Below, in pieces: positions 46,663-55,573 of a DNA stretch of 64,000 nucleotides. The position numbers and the translations under genes are program-made. Numbering within the stretch: position 1 is the first letter of the stretch; each line of letters opens with the position of its first letter. The stretch covers positions 744,001 through 808,000 of the forward strand of contig NZ_WWCL01000002.1 of NCBI RefSeq assembly GCF_009857835.1, in the 5' to 3' direction. A model generated the notes under the pieces. The model did no database searches, was not told where the DNA came from, and saw nothing but the letters and a program-made list of their open reading frames with translations. Source of the DNA: Duganella fentianensis. Lineage in GTDB: Bacteria; Pseudomonadota; Gammaproteobacteria; Burkholderiales; Burkholderiaceae_D.

Positions 46663-48936
46663 TTAAGCGCGGTTGGTTTGCTTGTCGCTACTTGCGATGG
46701 TTTCGCGTTTCGCTACCAGCAGACGCCATGCGAACAGTGCCAGGAACAGGGTGCCGACTGCGAACACGACGTCACCCGGTACACGCATCCATACCAGCGT
46801 TTCCATCAGCTTGGAGTGGATGATTTCAGGCGAACGGGCGAACCACATGCCGGTGCTGATGCTAGCCCAGGCTTGATAGATACCGGCAGGAACCAGCGAG
46901 ATGAATACCATCATGGCCAGACCGATATTCAGGCACCAGAACATAGGACGCAGCAGGGCATCGGACCAGGCCAGACGGCTAGCCAGACCACGCAGGCAGA
47001 ACAGCAGCAGGCCGATACCCAGCATGCCATACACGCCGAACAGGGCGGCGTGGCCGTGGGCTGCCGTCATGTTCAGACCTTGCATGTAGTACAGCGCGAT
47101 CGGGGTGTTGATCGAGAAGCCCAGCAGGCCAGCGCCCACGGTATTCCAGAAGCCCACAGCGATGAAGCACAGGATGGACCATTTGTAAGTCTGTACCCAT
47201 GGTGCAGCTTTCGAGCGCTGGTAGTTGCGCCATGCTTCGATACCGATCAGCGACAGCGGTACCACTTCCAGAGCCGAGAACATGGCACCGATAGCGATCA
47301 CGAAAGTTGGCGTACCGGTGAAGTACAGGTGGTGCAGGGTGCCCAGGATGCCGCCGAACAGGAACACGATGGTTTCCAGCACGATGGCGCTGTTGGCAGT
47401 TGCAGCACGGATCAGGCCCAGACGGGTGAACAGCAGGGCGATCACGGCGGTAGCGAACACTTCGAAGAAGCCTTCCACCCACAGGTGGACCAGCCACCAG
47501 CGCCAGTATTCGATCATCGAGTAGTGGCTATGCTGGCCCCAGGTCAGCGAGGTAGCGTAGAAGCCGCCGATGCACATGGCCGACAGGAACACCATGACGA
47601 TCAGGCCACGGCTATCCGATGGTTTTTTCAGCGCTGGCCACAGGGCACGGCCCAGCAGGGTGACCCAGATCAGCAGGCCGACGAACAGCAGGATTTGCCA
47701 GATACGGCCCATGCTGGTGAATTCCAGACCCTGGTTACCGAGCCAGAACGAGAAGTCCGTACCTTTGTGTTGCAGCGAACCGAGCCAGCCGGTGGCGGTC
47801 GAACCGACCACGATGAACAGCAGCGCGTAGAACAGCAGGTTCACGCCCAGTTTCTGGAAGCGTGGTTCATGACCGGAAATCGCAGGCGCGATATACAGGC
47901 CGGTAGCCAGCCAGGCAGTGGCGATCCACAGCACGGCGAACTGGGTGTGGATGGTACGGCTGACCACGAATGGCAGGATGTCGGCCAGCGGGAAGCCGAA
48001 GAAGCTGCGGCCTTCAACCGCATAGTGGGCGGTAATCACACCCATACCGACTTGCGCGAGGATCAGACCGATCACCACGAAGAAGTATTTCTTGGTTGCC
48101 AGCATGGAAGGCGTGGCTTTCAGGTTCAGCAGCGGATCAGCCTTAGGTGGGACTGGATCTTCTTCCTCTTTGGCAGCGCTGTGGAACATCACCATGGCGG
48201 CGATGGCGCCTATCATCAGGATCACGCTGGCGATAGACCAGATACCGGCACCGGCGCTAGGACGGTTGTCGATCAGCGGTTCGTGTGGCCAGTTGCTGGT
48301 GTAGCTCAGGTCTTGCTGGCCAGGACGGTCGGTGGCAGCAGCCCAGGCCGACCAGAACACGAAGGCCGGCAGGGCTTTCAGATCGTCGGCATTGGTGATC
48401 GAGTTAGGGTTCATGGCGTACTGGGTACGCAGTGCGTCGAGGCTGGCCTCGTCGCCGAACAGGCCGGTGTAATGCTTGGCGACGCTGCGGATCGCAGCAG
48501 CGCGGTCAGCCGATACCACGATGACGCCACGGGCTTTATCGTAGGTATTGCGGCGCATTTCTTCCTTCAGCTTGGCATTCAGATAGGCCTGATTGGATTT
48601 GCTCAGGTCTTCGAAATGCGCGGTGAAGTCGCGCTGGGCCCACAGTTCGCGCAGCGCGACGGCTTCGCGGTGCAGCCAGTCTGCCGACCAGTCCGGTGCC
48701 ACATAGCTACCGTGGCCCCAGACGGTGCCCAGTTGCTGGCCACCGGCGGACAACCATGCCTGCTGGCCTCGGTCAACTTCGCCTTCGCCGAAGAGCTGGC
48801 TGCCATCGGCACTAATAATTTGTTTTGGTATGGGTGGGGCGGCTAGATAGATTTCTGCTCCCACCCAGCCGAGGACGGCGAAGGAAAGAGCACAGATCAA
48901 GCCGAGCCAGGTCCAGAGTTTGCGCGTAGCGTGCAT
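46663..48936 (-). CDS. norB: quinol-dependent nitric oxide reductase (qNorB / NorZ)
   Basis: 757 residues, the length of single-subunit qNOR. An N-terminal extension (about 35-215, periplasmic, cytochrome-c-like fold but no CxxCH) links the first and second of about 14 helices, as in qNOR. Haem and iron ligands appear in SRTIHTQFAVLW, WWLVHLWVEGFFEVF, TLHHLYFTGTP and AAHGHAALFGVYGM. It reduces two NO to N2O at the inner membrane with electrons from quinol. No norC is present, in keeping with the quinol type. AAGGAACC precedes the start. Transcribed divergently from nsrR. Confidence 0.96.
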   Translation of the reverse strand: MHATRKLWTWLGLICALSFAVLGWVGAEIYLAAPPIPKQIISADGSQLFGEGEVDRGQQAWLSAGGQQLGTVWGHGSYVAPDWSADWLHREAVALRELWAQRDFTAHFEDLSKSNQAYLNAKLKEEMRRNTYDKARGVIVVSADRAAAIRSVAKHYTGLFGDEASLDALRTQYAMNPNSITNADDLKALPAFVFWSAWAAATDRPGQQDLSYTSNWPHEPLIDNRPSAGAGIWSIASVILMIGAIAAMVMFHSAAKEEEDPVPPKADPLLNLKATPSMLATKKYFFVVIGLILAQVGMGVITAHYAVEGRSFFGFPLADILPFVVSRTIHTQFAVLWIATAWLATGLYIAPAISGHEPRFQKLGVNLLFYALLFIVVGSTATGWLGSLQHKGTDFSFWLGNQGLEFTSMGRIWQILLFVGLLIWVTLLGRALWPALKKPSDSRGLIVMVFLSAMCIGGFYATSLTWGQHSHYSMIEYWRWWLVHLWVEGFFEVFATAVIALLFTRLGLIRAATANSAIVLETIVFLFGGILGTLHHLYFTGTPTFVIAIGAMFSALEVVPLSLIGIEAWRNYQRSKAAPWVQTYKWSILCFIAVGFWNTVGAGLLGFSINTPIALYYMQGLNMTAAHGHAALFGVYGMLGIGLLLFCLRGLASRLAWSDALLRPMFWCLNIGLAMMVFISLVPAGIYQAWASISTGMWFARSPEIIHSKLMETLVWMRVPGDVVFAVGTLFLALFAWRLLVAKRETIASSDKQTNRA

Positions 48937-49032
48937 GACATGGTTCCTTAGTTCGTGAGTTATGTATCAGCTTGAAAACCCTCGCTCCGGTCTTGTCCAG
49001 AACGATGGGGCTGATTTTAGGCCGCTGTTTTA

Positions 49033-49043
49033 AACATGTATAT
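49033..49043. promoter_or_regulatory. possible NsrR half-site in the norB-nsrR gap
   Basis: AACATGTATAT resembles one 11-bp half of the NsrR site (AAGATGYATTT). A second half in mirror orientation is not found. It lies between the two genes expected to be NO-controlled. Confidence 0.3.
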
Positions 49044-49134
49044 TCGATCCTTGTTTTTCTTGATCCAAGTTATGAACAAATGCACAAGAGGGCGGGAATA
49101 ATGGCTGCCTCGCGACAAACTGTGCTGGGGCATC

Positions 49135-49599
49135 ATGAAATTAACGGTATTTACGGAGTACACGCTGCGCACTTTGCTCGACCTGGCCAGCCAGCAGGGC
49201 AGGCTGGTCACAGTGGCCGACATAGCGCAGCGCCATGACATGGCGAAGCACCATCTGAACAAGGTGGTACATCAATTAGGCCTGAGCGGCGTGGTGCGTA
49301 CGGTGCGCGGACGCAATGGCGGCATCGTGCTGGCATTACGTCCGGGCGAAATAAATCTGGGCAAGGTGGTGCGCGCCAGCGAGCCGCATTTCCATATGAC
49401 GGCCTGCTTCGACGGCGGCCAGAACGATTGCCCGTATGCGCAGGCCTGCGGCCTGCAGGGCGTGCTGGCACGCGCCAGCCATGCGTTTCTGGCCGTGCTG
49501 GACGAGGTCACGCTGGCCGACCTGCTGCCGCAGCTGCCGGCCTCGGGTCTGCCGCGCAACCGCTTCGACCAGATTATCCAACTAGTCACTTCGGACTAG
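49135..49599 (+). CDS. nsrR: NsrR-type Rrf2-family NO-sensing repressor
   Basis: 154 residues. An Rrf2 winged helix at the N-terminus (TVADIAQRHDMAKHHLNKVVHQLGLSGVVRTVRGRNGG) and three cysteines, Cys91, Cys99 and Cys105, that would bind the NO-sensitive iron-sulfur cluster. The sequence and the position, divergent from norB, favour NsrR over IscR; there are no isc genes nearby. It represses NO-detoxification and denitrification genes until NO destroys its cluster. Its last codons contain an inverted repeat shared with the narG upstream region. Confidence 0.85.
   Translation: MKLTVFTEYTLRTLLDLASQQGRLVTVADIAQRHDMAKHHLNKVVHQLGLSGVVRTVRGRNGGIVLALRPGEINLGKVVRASEPHFHMTACFDGGQNDCPYAQACGLQGVLARASHAFLAVLDEVTLADLLPQLPASGLPRNRFDQIIQLVTSD
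49582..49599 (+). promoter_or_regulatory. 18-bp inverted repeat upstream of narK1 (shared with narG)
   Basis: CTAGTCACTTCGGACTAG overlaps the nsrR stop codon, centred about 111 bases before narK1. It agrees at 15 of 18 positions with the repeat at 56055-56072 before narG. Read as two 7-mers (TAGTCAC and TAGTCCG) around two bases, it has the 7-2-7 geometry of NarL/NarP sites, though the heptamers differ from the E. coli consensus. Confidence 0.5.
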
Positions 49600-49701
49600 A
49601 TAGCTAGCCTGATTGCCGGGGTCGCCTAGCCTTCCGGCCAATTGGCGAGGTCTAGCGCGGCGCGTACCCTGAGCGCATTCTAAACTCGTTAGGAGTGTAA
49701 C

Positions 49702-50949
49702 GTGGCAAGCAATAACAAAGCGGTAGGGGTACTCGCCGCCAGCACCTTCTCATTCACGATCTGTTTTGCGATCTGGATGATGTTCGCCGTGCTGGGCATC
49801 CCCATCAAAAAAATGCTCGGCCTGAATGAAACGCAGTTTGGTCTGCTGGCTGCCATGCCGGTGCTCAGCGGTTCGCTGGTGCGGGTGCCGCTCGGTATCT
49901 GGTGCGATAAATACGGTGGCCGCATCGTGTTCTTCCTGCTGATGCTGGCCACGGTGCCGGCCATCTTCCTGATCAGCTACGCCACCGAGTTCTGGCAGTT
50001 CCTCGTGCTGGGCCTGTTCATCGGTCTGGCCGGCGGCTCGTTCTCGGTCGGTACGCCGTATGTGGCGCGCTGGTTCCCCAGCGAGCGCCGTGGTCTGGCC
50101 ATGGGCATCTTCGGTGCCGGTAACTCCGGTTCGGCACTGACCAAGTTCGTCGCACCCGCCATCATCGCCGCCTGGGGCTGGCAGGCACTGCCGAAGGTGT
50201 ATGCGATCGCCATGCTGATCACCTGCGCGATTTTCTGGATCTTCACGGCGACCGATCCTAGCCACAAGTCCAATTCCGCGATTTCCTTCGGCGCGCAGAT
50301 GAAAGTGCTGGGCGACCGCCGCGTATGGCGCTATTGCCAGTACTACTCGGTGGTGTTCGGCGGCTATGTGGGCCTGGCCCTGTGGATGACCAAATACTAT
50401 GTGGGCGAATACGGTTTTGACCTGAAACTGGCTGCCTTGCTGGCTGCCTGCTTCTCGCTGCCCGGTGGCGTGCTGCGCGCAGTCGGCGGCTGGATTTCCG
50501 ACCGCTACGGTGCCTACAAAGTGACCTGGTGGGTGATGTGGGTTTGCTGGGTATGCTTCTTCCTGCTGTCCTACCCACAGACCTCGATGATCATCACCAC
50601 CACCCGTGGCGATCTGAAACTCGATCTGGCCCTGTCGCCTACCGTGTTCACCGTGCTGCTGTTCATCGTCGGTACCGCCATGGCGGTCGGCAAAGCGTCC
50701 GTCTTCAAATTCATTGCCGACGACTTTAGCGACAACATCGGCGCCGTCTCGGGCGTGGTGGGTCTGGCTGGCGGTCTGGGCGGCTTCATTCTGCCGATTC
50801 TGTTCGGCGCGCTGCTGGATATGACGGGCGTGCGTTCCAGCGCCTTCATGCTGCTGTACGGCACCGTCTGCGTTTCGCTGGTGTGGATGCATTACTCGTT
50901 CCGTCCCGAAGTGGCTGCGGCCGCCGTCAAAGCCCAGGCCAAGGCCTGA
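49702..50949 (+). CDS. narK1: NarK1-type nitrate transporter
   Basis: 415 residues, starting with GTG preceded by AGGAG. A 12-helix major-facilitator protein of the nitrate/nitrite porter family; GLAGGSFSVGTPYVARWFPSERRG and GFGAGNSGSALTKF-like glycine-rich segments are the nitrate signature regions (helices 5 and 11). NarK1-type proteins are thought to import nitrate with protons. It is followed by narK2 after 30 bases, the usual NarK1-NarK2 pair of denitrifiers (fused in some species, separate here). Heads a five-gene operon with hemN, dnr and a carbonic anhydrase. Confidence 0.92.
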   Translation: MASNNKAVGVLAASTFSFTICFAIWMMFAVLGIPIKKMLGLNETQFGLLAAMPVLSGSLVRVPLGIWCDKYGGRIVFFLLMLATVPAIFLISYATEFWQFLVLGLFIGLAGGSFSVGTPYVARWFPSERRGLAMGIFGAGNSGSALTKFVAPAIIAAWGWQALPKVYAIAMLITCAIFWIFTATDPSHKSNSAISFGAQMKVLGDRRVWRYCQYYSVVFGGYVGLALWMTKYYVGEYGFDLKLAALLAACFSLPGGVLRAVGGWISDRYGAYKVTWWVMWVCWVCFFLLSYPQTSMIITTTRGDLKLDLALSPTVFTVLLFIVGTAMAVGKASVFKFIADDFSDNIGAVSGVVGLAGGLGGFILPILFGALLDMTGVRSSAFMLLYGTVCVSLVWMHYSFRPEVAAAAVKAQAKA

Positions 50950-50979
50950 GGCAGACATTTGTATTTTTAGGAGAATTTC

Positions 50980-52365
50980 ATGAGCAAATATATGATCAAC
51001 ACGTGGGAGCCAGAAAGCGCCACGTTCTGGGCCAGCGGCGGACGCGATACGGCCAACCGTAATCTGTGGATTTCCATCCCCGCACTGGCGCTGGCGTTTG
51101 CCGTGTGGATGGTGTGGAGCGTGGTGGTGGTGAATCTGCCGGCCATCGGCTTCCAGTACAGCACCAACCAGCTGTTCTGGCTGACGGCGCTGCCGGGCCT
51201 GTCCGGCGCAACGCTGCGTATCTTCTACTCGTTCATGGTGCCTATCTTCGGCGGCCGCAAGTGGACCACGATTTCCACCGCTTCGCTGCTGATTCCGGCG
51301 CTGGGCATAGGCTTTGCCGTGCAGGACGTCACCACCGGCTATCCGACCATGCTGATTCTGGCCCTGCTGTGCGGCTTCGGTGGCGGTAACTTCGCTTCGT
51401 CCATGGCCAACATCAGCTTCTTCTTCCCGAAAGCACAGAAAGGCTATGCGCTGGGCATGAATGCCGGCCTGGGCAATCTGGGCGTATCGGCGGTGCAGTT
51501 CGTGGTGCCGCTGGTGATTACCGTCGGCGTGTTCGGCGCCCTGGGCGGTGATGCCCAGACGGCAGTCAAAGCTGGCAAGAGCAGCACCATGTGGCTGCAG
51601 AACGCCGGTTTCATCTGGGTGCCTTTCATCAGCGTCAGCGCACTGCTGGCATGGTTCGGCATGAACGATCTGGCCTCGGCCAAAGCATCGTTCGCTGATC
51701 AGGCCGTGATCTTCAAACGCAAACACAACTGGCTGATGTGCTGGCTGTACACGGGTACCTTCGGCTCCTTCATCGGCTATTCGGCCGGTTTCCCGCTGCT
51801 CATCAAAACCCAGTTCCCTGATGTGAACCCGCTGCAGTACGCTTTCCTGGGTCCTTTGGTCGGTGCACTGGCCCGTGTGGTCGGCGGCGTGATCGCCGAC
51901 AAACTGGGCGGCGCCAAAGTCACGGTGTGGACTTTTGTCGGCATGATTGCAGCCGTGTACGGCGTGATCAGCTTCCTGCCCCATGGCGGTGCAGCCGGCA
52001 ATTTCACCGGCTTCTTCTGGATGTTCATGGCGCTGTTCGCCGGTACCGGTGTGGGCAATGCTTCCACCTTCCGCATGATTCCTGTAATCTTCATGACCGA
52101 GCGTCAGCGCGCAGCAGCTGGCAAATCGCAAGCCGAACAACAGCAAGCGATCGTTGACGCCAATAAGGAAGGTGCTGCAGTGCTGGGCTTCACTTCCGCT
52201 GTTGCCGCCTACGGTGCTTTCTTCATTCCGAAGAGCTACGGTACCTCGATTGCAATGACGGGCGGTCCTGACGCTGCGCTGTGGTGCTTCATTGCTTTCT
52301 ACATGAGCTGCATCGCAATTACGTGGTGGTGCTACGCCCGTAAAAATGCGGCCATGCCTTGCTAA
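50980..52365 (+). CDS. narK2: NarK2-type nitrate/nitrite antiporter
   Basis: 461 residues with TAGGAG upstream. A 12-helix major-facilitator protein with the NarK2 signatures LLCGFGGGNFASSMANISFFFPKAQKGYALGMNAGLGNLG and GTGVGNASTFRMIPVIF, and with the longer loop near the C-terminus (TERQRAAAGKSQAEQQQAI) usual in this type. It exchanges nitrate for nitrite so that NarG, whose active site faces the cytoplasm, can be fed and its product exported. hemN follows after 12 bases. Confidence 0.93.
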   Translation: MSKYMINTWEPESATFWASGGRDTANRNLWISIPALALAFAVWMVWSVVVVNLPAIGFQYSTNQLFWLTALPGLSGATLRIFYSFMVPIFGGRKWTTISTASLLIPALGIGFAVQDVTTGYPTMLILALLCGFGGGNFASSMANISFFFPKAQKGYALGMNAGLGNLGVSAVQFVVPLVITVGVFGALGGDAQTAVKAGKSSTMWLQNAGFIWVPFISVSALLAWFGMNDLASAKASFADQAVIFKRKHNWLMCWLYTGTFGSFIGYSAGFPLLIKTQFPDVNPLQYAFLGPLVGALARVVGGVIADKLGGAKVTVWTFVGMIAAVYGVISFLPHGGAAGNFTGFFWMFMALFAGTGVGNASTFRMIPVIFMTERQRAAAGKSQAEQQQAIVDANKEGAAVLGFTSAVAAYGAFFIPKSYGTSIAMTGGPDAALWCFIAFYMSCIAITWWCYARKNAAMPC

Positions 52366-52377
52366 ACGGAGTTTGAT

Positions 52378-53805
52378 ATGTCTGAAGATGCCGCCGCTGT
52401 GGCGACCCGCACGGAACTGTTTGATGCAGCGCTGATCCGCAAGCTGACCCTGAACGGTCCGCGCTACACCTCCTACCCCACGGCAGACCGCTTCCATGGC
52501 GGTTACGGCATCGCCGCCTATCAGGCTGCTATCGGCAGCCTGAGCGCGGAAGGTGCGGCAGCACCGCTGTCGCTGTATGTGCACATTCCGTTCTGTGCTT
52601 CGCTGTGCTACTACTGCGGCTGCAACAAGATCATCACGCAGGAGAAGGGCAAGGCGGCCGAGTATCTGGGCTATCTGTACCGCGAGATCGCCATGCAGGT
52701 AGAGCTGCTGGGCCGTGGCCGTGCCGTCTCCCAGCTGCACTTCGGCGGCGGTACGCCCACCTATCTGACGGACGAGCAGATGGACGAGCTACTGGCCCGC
52801 CTGCGTGCGGACTTCGAGTTCGTCAGCGATGAAGAGGGCGAATTCTCGATCGAAGTCGATCCCCGCACGGTGTCGCCCGAACGTATCGGCGTGCTGCGCC
52901 GGCAAGGCTTCAACCGCCTGAGTCTGGGCGTGCAGGATTTCGACGCAGAAGTGCAGAAGGCCGTCAACCGCGTGCAATCGCCCGAGCAGACGCTGGCTGT
53001 GCTGGACGCCGCGCGCACCTATGGCTTCCGCTCCGTCAGTGTCGATCTGATCTACGGCCTGCCGTTGCAGAGCGTCGCCAGTTTCGGCCCGACGCTGGAC
53101 CGCATCATCGCGGCCCGTCCCGACCGTGTGGCCGTGTACAACTACGCCCACATGCCGAATCTGTTCAAGGCGCAGAAGCTGATCAACGAAGCCGATCTGC
53201 CGGACGGCGAAACCCGGCTGGCCATGCTGGGCCTGTGCATCGAGAAGCTGACGGGCGCAGGTTATGTGTATATCGGCATGGACCACTTTGCGCTGCCCGA
53301 AGACGATCTGGCGCGCAGCCGCGAAGTGGGCAAGCTGCAGCGCAATTTCCAGGGCTATTCCACCCATGCCGATGCGCCCATGGTGGCGCTGGGTGTGTCG
53401 GCCATCAGCGCCGTCGGCAACAGCTACAGCCAGAACGAAAAGACCCTGACGGCGTATTACGAGCGCATCGATGCCGGTGCCTTGCCTATCGCGCGCGGCA
53501 TTACGCTGAATACGGACGATGTGATCCGGCGCACGGCCATCAACCGCCTGATGTGCAATTTCATCCTCGATTACGACGATCTGCCGCTGCCAGCGGGCGT
53601 GAGCGGGCCGGAATATTTTGCGACCGAACTCGAACGCCTGAAACCGCTGGAAGAACTGGGCCTGTTGTGCGTAGGCAGCCGTGGCGTACGCGTGAAAATG
53701 CGCGGCCGTCTGCTGATCCGCAATATCTGCATGGCTTTCGACCAGTATCTGCACCTGCCCAAAGTGGAAGGGCCGCAGGTAATGCGCTATTCGCGTACCA
53801 TCTAA
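52378..53805 (+). CDS. hemN: oxygen-independent coproporphyrinogen III dehydrogenase
   Basis: 475 residues, CGGAG before the start. A radical-SAM enzyme with HIPFCASLCYYCGC (Cys73, Cys77, Cys80), HFGGGTPTYL, and the HemN-type N-terminal YTSYPTADRF segment that separates true HemN from HemW. It decarboxylates coproporphyrinogen III without oxygen, supplying haem for NarI, the NirK cytochrome domain and NorB. It lies in the narK operon just before the Dnr-type regulator, a pairing seen in other denitrifiers. Confidence 0.95.
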   Translation: MSEDAAAVATRTELFDAALIRKLTLNGPRYTSYPTADRFHGGYGIAAYQAAIGSLSAEGAAAPLSLYVHIPFCASLCYYCGCNKIITQEKGKAAEYLGYLYREIAMQVELLGRGRAVSQLHFGGGTPTYLTDEQMDELLARLRADFEFVSDEEGEFSIEVDPRTVSPERIGVLRRQGFNRLSLGVQDFDAEVQKAVNRVQSPEQTLAVLDAARTYGFRSVSVDLIYGLPLQSVASFGPTLDRIIAARPDRVAVYNYAHMPNLFKAQKLINEADLPDGETRLAMLGLCIEKLTGAGYVYIGMDHFALPEDDLARSREVGKLQRNFQGYSTHADAPMVALGVSAISAVGNSYSQNEKTLTAYYERIDAGALPIARGITLNTDDVIRRTAINRLMCNFILDYDDLPLPAGVSGPEYFATELERLKPLEELGLLCVGSRGVRVKMRGRLLIRNICMAFDQYLHLPKVEGPQVMRYSRTI

Positions 53806-53830
53806 GCAAGAGCTAAGTAGCAAGACGACT

Positions 53831-54508
53831 ATGGATAAAAGTAAGATCAAGGTACAGACCTTCCTCTCGCGCGTGCCGCTGTTTGCCTCCATGCGTGCCG
53901 AGGAACTGGACCGCATCGCGCTCGGCACTACCGAAGTGCGGCTGGAGCGCGGTCAGATGGTGTTCGAGCGGGGCGATCCCTGCATAGGCTTCCATCAGGT
54001 AGTGTTCGGCCAGATCAAGCTGTCCTTCACTTCGGCCGGCGGCGCGGAAAAAGTCATCGAGCTGATCGGCCCTGGCCACAGCTTCGGCGAAGCGCTGATG
54101 TTCATGGGCAGCCCCTACATCGTCTCGGCCCAAGCCACGGAAGACACCTTGCTGCTGCACGTCGCCAAGCCCACCATCTTCCGCGAAATCGACAACGATT
54201 CGAGCTTCGCCCACAAGATGCTGGCTGGCCTGAGCCAGCGCATGCACAGCCTGATGTGCGATATGGAATCGTATTCGTTGCGTTCCGGTACCCAGCGCGT
54301 AGCGGCCTATCTGCTGCGCGAGTTCCCCGAGGGCGGTGACCAGTTCACGCTGGCGGCGTCCAAAGGCGTGCTGGCTTCGCGTCTGAACCTGACGCCGGAA
54401 CACTTCTCGCGCATTCTCGCCGACCTGTGCTCGCAGCAGCTGATCACCTTCAAGGGCCGCCAGATCAGCTTGCTGGATCGGGCCGGTCTGCGCCGCTGTG
54501 CGGAATAA
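53831..54508 (+). CDS. dnr: Dnr-type Crp/Fnr-family transcriptional regulator
   Basis: 225 residues: a cyclic-nucleotide-binding-like sensor domain (about 10-130), a dimer helix (about 130-155) and a winged helix (LAASKGVLASRLNLTPEHFSRILADL). The recognition helix has E-x-x-S-R (EHFSR), which in FNR and Dnr reads TTGAT half-sites. There is no N-terminal Cys cluster, so it is not an O2-sensing FNR; Dnr/NnrR-type proteins sense NO, via haem in known cases. It would be the likely user of the FNR-type boxes at 19959, 37622, 43240 and 46283. The ribosome site is weak. Confidence 0.88.
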   Translation: MDKSKIKVQTFLSRVPLFASMRAEELDRIALGTTEVRLERGQMVFERGDPCIGFHQVVFGQIKLSFTSAGGAEKVIELIGPGHSFGEALMFMGSPYIVSAQATEDTLLLHVAKPTIFREIDNDSSFAHKMLAGLSQRMHSLMCDMESYSLRSGTQRVAAYLLREFPEGGDQFTLAASKGVLASRLNLTPEHFSRILADLCSQQLITFKGRQISLLDRAGLRRCAE

Positions 54509-54522
54509 AAGCGGAGGCTGAA

Positions 54523-55185
54523 ATGGAAGATATCGAAAAATTCATCAATGGCTTCAGCCGTTTCCAGCAGCAGTATTTTCAGGATAGCCAGGCGTTGTTC
54601 GACAGCCTGCGCGAGGGCCAGCGCCCCAGTACGCTGCTGATAGGCTGCTGCGATTCGCGCGTCGATCCCATGCTGCTGACGGGCAGCGATCCGGGCGATC
54701 TGTTCGTGGTGCGCAATATCGCCAATCTGGTGCCGGCCTGCACGCCGACGGCTTCGGCCGGTGTCAGTTCGGCCATCGAGTTTGCCGTGTGCGAGCTGGA
54801 GGTCGAACGCATCATCATACTCGGCCATGCGCGCTGCGGCGGCATTCGTGCCGTGATGTCGCCCCGCAAAGTCGAGCGCGAGACGGACTTCGTCAACCAG
54901 TGGATGCGTGTGGCCGAACCGGTGGCCGAGCGGGTGCGGCGCGATCTGGCCCACCGCAGCAGCGCCGAGCAGCACCATGCCTGCGAACTGGCCAGCATCC
55001 TGCTGTCGCTCGACAATCTGATGACCTACCCGTGGCTCAAGCGCCGGGTGGAGCAGGGCTTGCTCAAGCTGCACGGCTGGTATTTCGATCTGGAGAAGGG
55101 CGCGCTGATGGCGTATTCCGCGCGCCAGCATGCCTTCCTGCCGCTGGTCGGCTCCCTGCCCGAGCGGCAGGATGCCGCGGCCTGA
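54523..55185 (+). CDS. beta-class carbonic anhydrase
   Basis: 220 residues from ATG 54523, with GCGGAGG upstream. Zinc ligands are in place: Cys42 and Asp44 in GCCDSRVDP, His102 and Cys105 in GHARCGG. It interconverts CO2 and bicarbonate in the cytoplasm. It is the last gene of the narK1-narK2-hemN-dnr operon, 14 bases after dnr, an unusual but tight association, possibly pH or CO2 balance during denitrification. A hairpin follows before the convergent DUF3079 gene. Confidence 0.93.
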   Translation: MEDIEKFINGFSRFQQQYFQDSQALFDSLREGQRPSTLLIGCCDSRVDPMLLTGSDPGDLFVVRNIANLVPACTPTASAGVSSAIEFAVCELEVERIIILGHARCGGIRAVMSPRKVERETDFVNQWMRVAEPVAERVRRDLAHRSSAEQHHACELASILLSLDNLMTYPWLKRRVEQGLLKLHGWYFDLEKGALMAYSARQHAFLPLVGSLPERQDAAA

Positions 55186-55261
55186 TAGAAACCGGCGCGG
55201 CCAGACTGGTCGCGCCATATCTGCGGCGGCACAATCCCTGCGATATTCTGATGAAGTGGCT

Positions 55262-55281
55262 GCGCGCTAGGACTAGCGCGC
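55262..55281. terminator. CTAG-rich hairpin after the carbonic anhydrase
   Basis: GCGCGCTAG and CTAGCGCGC, separated by two bases, form a 9-bp perfect inverted repeat between convergent genes. There is no T run; it may act as a two-way terminator. Confidence 0.4.
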
Positions 55282-55286
55282 TAGGG

Positions 55287-55514
55287 CTAGGTCGTCGGCG
55301 CTGGCGGTTCGTCCTGCTGCGCGGCCGGCTCCTCGTCGGCCTGATCCTGCGCATTCAAGCCGAAAGTATGCCAGTCCGGGCCGAACAGCTCCACGGGATG
55401 CTGGGTACGGTCGGAGCCGTTACCGCAGGCCATGCTGTCAGCCGGACAATATTTATCGCAGCCCCAGCAGATCAGCTCGGGCTTGGCGGGATGGATGGGG
55501 AAGCGCTTGGCCAT
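55287..55514 (-). CDS. DUF3079 family cysteine-rich small protein
   Basis: 75 residues. The N-terminal part, AKRFPIHPAKPELICWGCDKYCPADSMACGNGSDRTQHPVELFG, is the DUF3079 pattern with four cysteines (CWGC, KYC, MAC) that look like a small zinc or iron site. The last third is acidic and Pro/Ala-rich. The family is found in beta- and some gammaproteobacteria and its function is unknown. No clear ribosome site precedes the ATG, but the family match and cysteine spacing support the gene. Confidence 0.75.
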   Translation of the reverse strand: MAKRFPIHPAKPELICWGCDKYCPADSMACGNGSDRTQHPVELFGPDWHTFGLNAQDQADEEPAAQQDEPPAPTT

Positions 55515-55573
55515 GTGGGGAAGGGCGCGCGACGCCCGGCTGCGGTATCCGGCAGCCGTCGCCGCTGTGGCGC

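Noticed and set aside
49060-49073. TTGATCCAAGTTAT in the norB-nsrR gap as an FNR-type box.
   Set aside because: Only the left half matches; three of five positions in the right half fail.
49135-49599. The Rrf2 protein as IscR.
   Set aside because: There are no isc genes nearby, the cysteine spacing (8 and 6) differs from that of IscR (6 and 6), and it diverges from norB, all favouring NsrR.
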